From NCBI GenBank assembly GCA_937906285.1, contig CALCWL010000559.1, forward strand, positions 1 to 11,082: 11,082 bases of DNA, given 5' to 3'. Below are positions 1-8,625 of this stretch, piece by piece. Below the pieces are notes generated by a model. The model did no database searches. It was not told the origin of the DNA and saw only the letters and a list, made by a program, of their open reading frames with translations. Within the stretch, counting starts at the first letter, position 1, and every line of letters begins with the position of its first letter. Both the position numbers and the translations under genes were made by a program. The stretch is from an uncultured Rhodanobacter sp. Its GTDB lineage: Bacteria > Pseudomonadota > Gammaproteobacteria > Xanthomonadales > Rhodanobacteraceae.

Positions 1-1682
1 ACCACGGATTCGTAGCGCCACTCCAGCACCTGCGGCGCGAACAGCTCGACGTCGCGCTGCCATTGGGTGAAGGCGCGTGCGTAGCCCTGCGCCAGGCGCG
101 GCAGGGAGGAGCACAGCACCATGAACGCCGGCGAGCGGAACGATTGCATGCTGCAGCTGAGCAACACGTCGCAGGGATGGCGCAGGCAGAGAATGATCCG
201 TGCCTGCGGGAACAGCCGCATGATCATCGGCAGGCACTGCATGTTCAGCGGGTTCTTGTCGACCAGCCGGCGCGGCCCGAGGTCGGGGCGCACCCGCGCG
301 ACCCGTCGGCGATAGCTGCGGCGCAGGGCATCGGCATCGTCCTGGCTCAGTGTGACGAGATCGGCGGGATAGCGCTGGCCGACCCGTTCCATGCTCTCGA
401 TCAGCTCATGGATGTAGGCACGCTCGTCCATGGACCGGAAATCCGGGTGGGCGTCGAGCATCTGTTCCAGCAAGGTGGTGCCCGAGCGCGGAAAGCCGAC
501 CACGAAGACCGGGCTCTCCATGGAGCCGGGGGCGCGCAGCTCGGTCCAGCGGGCGTAGTCGTGCGGTTCGACCACGCAGTCCGCCAGCGGCAACGGCTGG
601 CTGTCGGCCGCCAGTCGCTCCGGCACGATCTGGCGGGCGATTTCCAGTTGCGCCGCGTGCGCCGCCTGCAGCGCGCCCCATGCCTCGTCGTGGCGACCCA
701 GCCGGTCGCAGGCGATGGCGAGCCCGAAACCGGTGCTGGCCCGGCTTTCGTCGTCGAGCGGCAGCGCCAGCACGCGCCGGTACAGCGCCACTGCCTCGGC
801 GTGCGCACCGTCGCGCGAGGCCATCGCCGCGTGCGCGCGCCAGGCGTCGGCGCGCGCCTGCACGGCGTCTGGCGGCAGCGCATCGATCGCGGCCAGCGGC
901 AGCTGCTGCAGTTCCTGCTGCGCGCGTTCGACCTGGTTGCTGCGCTCGTGCAACACCACGCGCTGGGCGGCGATGCGCAGGCGCAGCGGAGCAGCCGCAG
1001 CTTCCGTCGGCGGCAACTGCGCGCGCGCGAGCGCGCGCAGGGCTGCCTCGGAAGCGCCCTGCACCGACAGCATGGCGGCCAGGATCAGCGCCTGTTCGGC
1101 CGGTTGCGGCGGCCACTCGCCGGCGCCGTCGAGCATTTCCTCCTGCGCTGCGTTGTCGCCGCAGACGTAGCAGGCGTAGGCCGCCTGCAGACGGGCCTCG
1201 ATGAATGACGGGACGAGGCTGGCCGCTTCCAGCAGGGCCTGCCGGGCCGCCGGCCATTCGCGTTGCTGGGTGTACAGCAGGCCGAGGTTGTAATGCACCT
1301 CCGCGTCGCCCGGTGCGAGCTGCCGGGCCTGGTGCAAGGCCTGTCCGGACGCGGCGAGGTCGCCAGCCAGGCGACAGGCCACGCCGAGGTTGTTCCAGTA
1401 GGCCGAGACGGCCGGTCGCCACCGGCTCAGACGGCCGAACGTGGCCGCCGCCTGCGCGTGCCGGCCAGTGGCCTGTTGCGCCACGCCAAGCAGGGCGAGC
1501 ACGCCCTCGTCGTCCCCGGCGCCCTCCGGCGCCTGCGCCGCGAGTTCGATGACGCGCTCCGCGTCGCCGGCATTCCACGCGCTCGCCATGCTGGCGACCA
1601 GTGTGCTGGCCGCAGTGCTGGGCGAATCGGCGACGGGCAGGTGCGGGGGCATGCGGCCTCGGTGGTGGTGTCCGGTGCCCAT
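1..1682 (-). CDS. TPR-repeat sulfotransferase (3' end outside window)
   Basis: The frame stays open for 560 codons and runs off the left edge, so the C-terminus is missing. The N-terminal half has TPR-like helical repeats, clearest at residues 94-160 (YWNNLG...A, then HYNLGLLY) and 290-345. The C-terminal part is a PAPS-dependent sulfotransferase of the Sulfotransfer_3 type. The 5'-phosphosulfate loop is FVVGFPRSGTTLLEQ (residues 393-407), followed by DKNPLN (475-480). The 3'-phosphate signature RHPCDVLLS has R501 and S509. No signal peptide is visible, so it is probably cytoplasmic. The family transfers sulfate from PAPS to a hydroxyl or amine, and the TPRs may hold a protein or peptide substrate; the substrate is unknown. 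The ATG at 1682 has no clear Shine-Dalgarno and follows a strong hairpin. The ATG at 1652, with GAGG four bases upstream, is an alternative start. The gene lies 69 bases after the receptor stop, on the same strand. Confidence 0.9.
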   Translation of the reverse strand, partial: MGTGHHHRGRMPPHLPVADSPSTAASTLVASMASAWNAGDAERVIELAAQAPEGAGDDEGVLALLGVAQQATGRHAQAAATFGRLSRWRPAVSAYWNNLGVACRLAGDLAASGQALHQARQLAPGDAEVHYNLGLLYTQQREWPAARQALLEAASLVPSFIEARLQAAYACYVCGDNAAQEEMLDGAGEWPPQPAEQALILAAMLSVQGASEAALRALARAQLPPTEAAAAPLRLRIAAQRVVLHERSNQVERAQQELQQLPLAAIDALPPDAVQARADAWRAHAAMASRDGAHAEAVALYRRVLALPLDDESRASTGFGLAIACDRLGRHDEAWGALQAAHAAQLEIARQIVPERLAADSQPLPLADCVVEPHDYARWTELRAPGSMESPVFVVGFPRSGTTLLEQMLDAHPDFRSMDERAYIHELIESMERVGQRYPADLVTLSQDDADALRRSYRRRVARVRPDLGPRRLVDKNPLNMQCLPMIMRLFPQARIILCLRHPCDVLLSCSMQSFRSPAFMVLCSSLPRLAQGYARAFTQWQRDVELFAPQVLEWRYESV

Positions 1683-1689
1683 TATGCAA

Positions 1690-1716
1690 GAGGGCCGCGG
1701 TTTGACCGCGGCCCTC
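1690..1716 (-). terminator. 12-bp GC hairpin between receptor and sulfotransferase genes
   Basis: The arms GAGGGCCGCGGT and ACCGCGGCCCTC pair perfectly over 12 bp around a 3-base loop. The hairpin starts 35 bases after the receptor stop and ends 7 bases before the first ATG of the sulfotransferase gene. No U-tract follows on either strand, so it is not a textbook intrinsic terminator. It may be a weak terminator or attenuator, a 3' end that protects the receptor mRNA, or an operator palindrome. Confidence 0.5.
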
Positions 1717-1751
1717 CTGACTGTCTGCAACGACTGCGGTGGATCAGGACA

Positions 1752-4640
<2,889 letters not shown>

Positions 4641-4653
4641 GTGGTTTCTTTCC

Positions 4654-4698
4654 CCAGTGGTGATGGCTCGGCCCTGTAATGTCGAGCGCGTCCACTGG
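4654..4698 (-). promoter_or_regulatory. Two-part stem-loop in the receptor 5' leader, abutting the ribosome site
   Basis: In the minus-strand transcript CCAGTGG (4698-4692) pairs with CCACTGG (4660-4654). Nested inside, GCTCG (4687-4683) pairs with CGAGC (4670-4666) around a 12-base loop. The 3' arm of the outer stem overlaps the start of the G-rich GGGGAAAG ribosome site of the receptor gene. Folding could therefore limit translation. The transcription start is unknown, so its presence in the mRNA is inferred. Confidence 0.35.
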
Positions 4699-4802
4699 TG
4701 CCCCTTGTCCCCCCTCAGGCAATGTCGCCACCAGTTTCGGACCGCGCCCAACGTTTGAGAGGTTACTCCCCCGGGGCTTCGTCGCACCACTGCGCACGGC
4801 AC

Positions 4803-4819
4803 GGGGCGTCGGGCGCCCC
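4803..4819 (-). terminator. Small GC hairpin downstream of the aminopeptidase gene
   Basis: GGGGCG and CGCCCC pair over 6 bp around a 5-base loop, 19 bases after the aminopeptidase stop codon. No U-tract follows. It may be the transcript end before the receptor gene, but in such GC-rich DNA a 6-bp stem can arise by chance. Confidence 0.25.
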
Positions 4820-4838
4820 CAAGGCCGGCGGCTGCGGC

Positions 4839-6218
4839 TCAGTGCCCGTAACGCCCCTGCAGATAGGCGAACACCGCGCGCAGACCCATCGCCTCGCCGC
4901 CGCGGGGGCGGCCGGGGCGGTCGGCGTCGTTCCAGGCGTAGGTGTCCAGGTGCAGCCACGGCGTACCCTCGGGGATGAAGCGTTCGAGGTAGAGCGCGGC
5001 GGTGATCGCGCCGGCGTGGCGCGAGGCGCTGGCGTTGGCGAAGTCCGCCAGGTGGGAGTCCAGCATGCGCCGATACGGACGCCACAGCGGCAGCCGCCAC
5101 AGCGGGTCGGCCACCGCGTTGCCGGCCTGCAGCACCGCGTCGGCCAGCGCGTCATCGTTGGCGAACAGGGCCGGCAGATCCGGGCCCAGCGCCACGCGGG
5201 CGGCGCCGGTGAGGGTGGCGAAGTCGATGATCAGCGCCGGTTGCTGTTCGCCGGCGTAGGCCAGCGCGTCGCACAGGATCAGCCGGCCTTCGGCGTCGGT
5301 GTTGTCCACTTCCACGGTATGGCCGGCGCGGGTGGTGATCACCTCGCCCGGGCGCATCGCGTTGCCGGCCACGGCGTTCTCCACCGCCGGCACCAGCAGG
5401 GTCAGGCGCACCGGCAGGTTGGCCTGCATCACCAGCCCGGCCAGCGCGATCGCGTGCGCGGCGCCGCCCATGTCCTTCTTCATCCAGCGCATGCCTTCGC
5501 CGCCCTTGAGGTTCAGGCCGCCGGTGTCGAAGCACACGCCCTTGCCGACGATCACCAGCCTGGGATGGTCGGGCTTGCCCCAGCTCAGTTCGACCAGCCG
5601 CGGCGCGCGATGGCTGGCGCGGCCCACGGCGTGGATGGTGGGGAAGTTCGCCTTGAGCAGTTCGTCGCCGACCCAGTCGCGCAGCTTCGCCTTGTGCGCC
5701 TTGGCCAGGGTCTCGATCGCCTCGCCGAGTTGCTCCGGACCCATGTCCTGGGTGGGCGTGTTGACCAGGTCGCGCACGCGCGAGGTGGCCTCCACCAGCG
5801 GGGCCAGCCGGGCCAGTTCCCCGGCCGCCACGATCAGCCGCGCCGGGGCGCGTTTGGCTGCGCGGTAGCGGGTGAACTGGTAGGCGCCCAGCGCCCAGCC
5901 CAGCGTGGCCAGCGCGGTGTCGGCGAGCACGCCTTCGGCGGCCAGTTCGTAGGTGGCTTCGGGCAGGTGGCAGGGCAGGCCGGCCAGCGCAGGCAGCGGA
6001 TCGGCTGGCGCCACACCGACCAGCACGCGCGCCAGCTTTCCGGCCGCGTCGGGCACCAGAGCGAACGTGCCCGGCGCCGCATCGAAGCCGCTCTCGCCGA
6101 GCCAGCGTCGCTGCGCCGCATCGAGCCGGCGGCGACTGGCCGCCAGGTGCGCCGCGTCGGTGGTCTCGACGGGAATGCCATGGCGCTGGCCAGGGCGGCG
6201 TTCGATCAGGGCAGACAT
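4839..6218 (-). CDS. M17-family leucyl aminopeptidase
   Basis: The 459-residue protein is a cytosolic, dizinc M17 aminopeptidase that removes N-terminal residues from peptides. All the diagnostic blocks are present. GKGVCFDTGG (225-234) holds metal ligands K226 and D231. K238 is the catalytic lysine, D249 lies in MKKDM, and the signature NTDAEGRL (306-313) holds D308, E310 and R312. The N-terminal domain (1-150) is divergent and slightly shorter than in E. coli PepA (503 residues), which fits the 'leucyl aminopeptidase family' subgroup. No export signal is seen. The ATG at 6218 is chosen because GGAAGGA lies seven bases upstream; longer readings run into the HAD gene. It lies 67 bases after the HAD stop on the same strand, so it may be co-transcribed or have its own promoter. 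The enzyme call is firm; the choice among PepA-like names is not. Confidence 0.95.
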   Translation of the reverse strand: MSALIERRPGQRHGIPVETTDAAHLAASRRRLDAAQRRWLGESGFDAAPGTFALVPDAAGKLARVLVGVAPADPLPALAGLPCHLPEATYELAAEGVLADTALATLGWALGAYQFTRYRAAKRAPARLIVAAGELARLAPLVEATSRVRDLVNTPTQDMGPEQLGEAIETLAKAHKAKLRDWVGDELLKANFPTIHAVGRASHRAPRLVELSWGKPDHPRLVIVGKGVCFDTGGLNLKGGEGMRWMKKDMGGAAHAIALAGLVMQANLPVRLTLLVPAVENAVAGNAMRPGEVITTRAGHTVEVDNTDAEGRLILCDALAYAGEQQPALIIDFATLTGAARVALGPDLPALFANDDALADAVLQAGNAVADPLWRLPLWRPYRRMLDSHLADFANASASRHAGAITAALYLERFIPEGTPWLHLDTYAWNDADRPGRPRGGEAMGLRAVFAYLQGRYGH

Positions 6219-6238
6219 GGGCGAATCCTTCCGGGGAA

Positions 6239-6256
6239 ATGGCCCATGATGGCCAT
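6239..6256 (-). other. 6-bp inverted repeat in the HAD-aminopeptidase spacer
   Basis: ATGGCC and GGCCAT flank a 6-base centre in the 67-base spacer upstream of the aminopeptidase gene. It may be a short hairpin or an operator half-site pair. No U-tract follows, so a terminator role is weak. Confidence 0.3.
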
Positions 6257-6274
6257 GCTCGCACGGAAGAACAA
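6246..6274 (-). promoter_or_regulatory. Candidate sigma-70 promoter for the aminopeptidase gene
   Basis: On the minus strand TTGTTC (6274-6269) and CATCAT (6251-6246) are separated by 17 bp, matching 3/6 and 4/6 of the -35 and -10 consensus. It overlaps the 3' end of the spacer's inverted repeat. The match is modest and could be chance. Confidence 0.2.
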
Positions 6275-6285
6275 TCGCTGTGGCG

Positions 6286-7023
6286 TCAGCCGCGCGGCGA
6301 GGAGGCTTCCAGCCAGTCGGCCAGCGCCGCCATGTCGGGCAGGTCGAGATCCGGCGGCGGGCCCATGCCGGGTGGCCACGGTTCGCCCTGGCGATTGATC
6401 CATGCCGTGCGCAAGCCGGCGTCGCGCGCGCCGACCATGTCCAGCGCGGGGTCGTCGCCCACGTGCAGTACCTGTCCCGGCTCGACGCCGAGCAGGGCGG
6501 CGGCGGCCAGGAAGATGCCGGGGTCGGGCTTGCCCACGCCATGGTCGCGGGCGCAGACGTGGTGGCGGAAGTGCCGCTCGATGCCGATGCGGCGCAGGTC
6601 GGCGTTGCCGTTGGTCAGGCTCGCCAGCGGCCAGCGGGCAGCGATGCGCTGCAGCGCGGGTTCGCTGTCGGGGAACAGCTGGACCTGGTTGCGCGCGGCG
6701 AAATAGATTTCCCACAACGCGTCGACCGGTGCGTCGGCGATACCGCTGGCCTCGAACACATGGCGCAGGGTCAGCTGGCGCTGGGTGGTGAAGTCGTGCG
6801 CCAGGTCGAGCCGCTCGGCGGCCACCTTGGCGCGCAGCTGGCGCATCGCGGTGATCGGCCACGCACGCGCCACTTGCGGATGGTGCCGTTGCAGCCAGGC
6901 GTCGACGGCCTGGTCGGCCCGTTCCAGCGCGGGCAGCACCGGCCACAGCGTGTCGTCCAGATCCAGCGTCAGCGCCAGCGGGCCCGGCACTCTGCCGGCG
7001 CCCGCCTCTGCGGCGCGGCTCAC
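6286..7023 (-). CDS. HAD-superfamily phosphatase, YigB-like
   Basis: The 245-residue product is a subfamily-I haloacid-dehalogenase-type hydrolase, expected to be a cytosolic Mg-dependent phosphomonoesterase. Motif I is LDLDDT with nucleophile D21 and acid/base D23. Motif II is LTNGN (T137), motif III is K165 in GKPDP, and motif IV is GDDPALD (D190/D191, D195). A helical cap lies between motifs I and II (about 28-110). The block from WPLASLTNGN to HVGDD resembles E. coli YigB, an FMN phosphatase, so a small phosphometabolite is the likely substrate; this is by family only. The GTG start at 7023 has only a weak ribosome site. It lies four bases after the LysM-gene stop, pointing to an operon and translational coupling. 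A second GTG at codon 12 is an alternative start. Confidence 0.92.
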   Translation of the reverse strand: MSRAAEAGAGRVPGPLALTLDLDDTLWPVLPALERADQAVDAWLQRHHPQVARAWPITAMRQLRAKVAAERLDLAHDFTTQRQLTLRHVFEASGIADAPVDALWEIYFAARNQVQLFPDSEPALQRIAARWPLASLTNGNADLRRIGIERHFRHHVCARDHGVGKPDPGIFLAAAALLGVEPGQVLHVGDDPALDMVGARDAGLRTAWINRQGEPWPPGMGPPPDLDLPDMAALADWLEASSPRG

Positions 7024-7027
7024 CCGG

Positions 7028-8341
7028 TTACCGCTTGCTGACGAGCAACACCTGGCCTTGCTGCAGGTTGTCGCTCTTGAGCCGGTTCCACGCGCGCAGT
7101 TGCGCCACGTCGACCGAATGCGCCTTGGCGATCGAGGACAGCGTGTCGCCGCGCACCACCTTGTACGTCGAATGGGCCTGCGTGGCGTCGGCGCTGACGC
7201 GGCGGAAATCCTTGCCGTTGGCCTGGCTCACCGTGGTGGCCGAGCCGCTGGCGCGATCGACACCGGTCACGGCGACATCACTGACGCTGCCGCTGACGCG
7301 CTCCAGCCGTGCGTCGTTCGCCGCACGCTCGCGGCGCGCTTCCAGCGCGTTGCGGGCCTGCACCGTGCGCTGCGAGGTGGGCGCAATGGCGGCGCGGGAG
7401 ACGTAGGTGGCGCCGGGCGCCGAGATCGGCGTGCCCTGCGATCGCGCGCGCGCGCCGACCTCGGCCAGGATCGTGCTGCGGCGCTCGGCGTCCATCGCCG
7501 CCAGCCGCATGCCGTCCTCGTAGGGCACCACGCCGTGGCGACGCAGCGCAGCCTTGGCCGGCTCGGTCTTGAGGAACTCCACGAAATCCTGCGCCTGTTC
7601 GGCCTTGGCGCTGCGCGGATTGGTGACCAGATACAGCGGGATGAACAACGGGTAGCTGCCGTTGGCGATATTGGCCGTGGTCGGCGCGCGGCCGTTGATC
7701 GGAATCGCCTTCAGCTTGGGGTTGCCGCTGATGCCGGCCAGCATGGCCACGCCCAGGCCGTTGGGATTCAGCGCGATGCCTTCCTCCAGCTTGCGCGTGT
7801 TGACATACAGCCGCGGCGCGGCCACCGGCTGGTTGCCGCGGCCGAACAGCAGGCTGCGCAAGCTGTATTCCACGCCGTCGCCCGGGCTGGCCACCGCGTA
7901 TACGTCGATCGGCGCGTTGCGGCCGCCGACCTCGCTCCAGTTGTGGATCCTGCCGTAGTAGATGTCGTGCACCTGCTTCAGCGTGAGGTTGCCGATCGGA
8001 TTGGATGCCTGGGTGATGATCACCAGGCCGCTCCACGCCACCGGGGTGAAGGTCAGGCGGTCGTTCTGCGCGCTGCCGTCGGAGGGGCGCGCGCTGCCGG
8101 CGAGGTCGGCGGTGCCGTTGCTCACCGCGTCGAGGCCCGAGGCGGTGTTGAACGGCTGCAGCTCGATGCGCCCGTGGCCGGCCTTCGTCCATGCCTTGCC
8201 CACCTCGTTCATCACCGCGTTGGCGGTGGCGTCGTCGCCGCGCCAGACCAGGCTGCCGGACTGGGTGGCCGCGCTGGCCGCGGTGGAGAAACAGGCGCCG
8301 ATCAGGGCGAGGCAGAACAGGCGAGCAAAGCGTACGGACAT
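7028..8341 (-). CDS. PstS-type substrate-binding protein fused to LysM
   Basis: The product has 437 residues. An export signal (1-24, cleavage near ASA/A) is followed by a PBP-like domain of the PstS/phosphate-binding type (about 28-275). Family hallmarks are FNTASGLDAVSNGTADLAGSARP, split here at residues 64-75 and 76-86, and LTLKQVHDIYYGRIHNW near 119-135. A long Ala/Arg-rich linker (276-390) leads to one LysM domain (YKVVRGDTLSSIAKAHSV from 393, then W418 and N419) that should bind peptidoglycan. The segment that in PstS carries the Arg and SGT phosphate ligands reads AVASPGDGVEYS (149-160), so phosphate binding is doubtful. IGAC at 14-17 also fits a loose lipobox. No permease or ATPase genes are adjacent. 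The HAD gene starts four bases later. It probably acts as a wall-associated binding or scaffold protein rather than a transporter component. Confidence 0.9.
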   Translation of the reverse strand: MSVRFARLFCLALIGACFSTAASAATQSGSLVWRGDDATANAVMNEVGKAWTKAGHGRIELQPFNTASGLDAVSNGTADLAGSARPSDGSAQNDRLTFTPVAWSGLVIITQASNPIGNLTLKQVHDIYYGRIHNWSEVGGRNAPIDVYAVASPGDGVEYSLRSLLFGRGNQPVAAPRLYVNTRKLEEGIALNPNGLGVAMLAGISGNPKLKAIPINGRAPTTANIANGSYPLFIPLYLVTNPRSAKAEQAQDFVEFLKTEPAKAALRRHGVVPYEDGMRLAAMDAERRSTILAEVGARARSQGTPISAPGATYVSRAAIAPTSQRTVQARNALEARRERAANDARLERVSGSVSDVAVTGVDRASGSATTVSQANGKDFRRVSADATQAHSTYKVVRGDTLSSIAKAHSVDVAQLRAWNRLKSDNLQQGQVLLVSKR

Positions 8342-8386
8342 GATGATGCGAAACCCCGGCGTGATGAACTCATGACATGTGCGGGC

Positions 8387-8409
8387 GAGCCGGCCGATCG
8401 GGCCGGCTC
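8387..8409. other. 9-bp perfect hairpin upstream of the LysM gene
   Basis: GAGCCGGCC and GGCCGGCTC pair over 9 bp around a 5-base loop. The element lies 46 bases upstream of the LysM-gene ATG, inside its presumed leader, and 217 bases after the degQ stop. Neither strand shows a following T-run. It could be a leader structure or a U-less terminator for degQ read-through. Confidence 0.4.
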
Positions 8410-8492
8410 ATCCGTCTGGCGGCGTGGCGAAGGTGCGCGATCGAAAGCGGATGTGCAAACGGTGCGCGGCGCGTTCGACAAGCCGTCAGGAT

Positions 8493-8521
8493 ATTGGATC
8501 GGCCTGAACCCACAATATCAA
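8493..8521 (-). promoter_or_regulatory. Candidate sigma-70 promoter for the LysM-HAD operon, with a palindrome
   Basis: TTGATA (8521-8516) and TCCAAT (8498-8493) on the minus strand are spaced 17 bp apart and match 5/6 and 4/6 of the consensus. An inverted repeat GATATTG/CAATATC (8513-8519 and 8490-8496) overlaps both boxes, as an operator would. The predicted start near 8486 gives a leader of about 145 bases before the ATG at 8341. The 284-base gap between the degQ stop and the LysM gene holds no convincing gene. Confidence 0.45.
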
Positions 8522-8625
8522 GCGTTTTCTGGCGTTTGCGTGACGATGCGTCGCAGAGCGTGCGCGCCAACACGCCGTTCACGCGACCCACGTCCGGTTT
8601 TTCGAGTGGCCGATCTGTTGCGCCG

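Noticed and set aside
406..1689. Minus-strand open frame of 427 codons overlapping the sulfotransferase gene
   Set aside because: It is Arg/Pro/Ala-rich without motifs. A neighbouring frame on the same strand holds the TPRs and both PAPS-binding signatures.
4698..6398. Plus-strand open frame of 566 codons antisense to the aminopeptidase gene
   Set aside because: It has the same composition artefact; the M17 motifs on the minus strand settle the coding strand.
7441..7458. Run of alternating CG dinucleotides (possible Z-DNA)
   Set aside because: It falls within the PstS-LysM coding sequence and is explained by Ala/Arg codons in GC-rich DNA. Similar runs occur near 832-860 and 1019-1038 in the sulfotransferase gene.
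8361..8378. Pho-box-like sequence upstream of the PstS-LysM gene
   Set aside because: Read on the minus strand, the first half (ATGTCAT) is close to the consensus repeat but the second half (TCATCAC) matches only 4 of 7. It lies 20 bases from the ATG, downstream of the better promoter, so it cannot serve as an upstream activator site there.
8370..8591. Minus-strand 73-codon frame between degQ and the PstS-LysM gene
   Set aside because: No ribosome site, no recognisable domain, basic shadow-like composition, and it overlaps the candidate promoter and hairpin.
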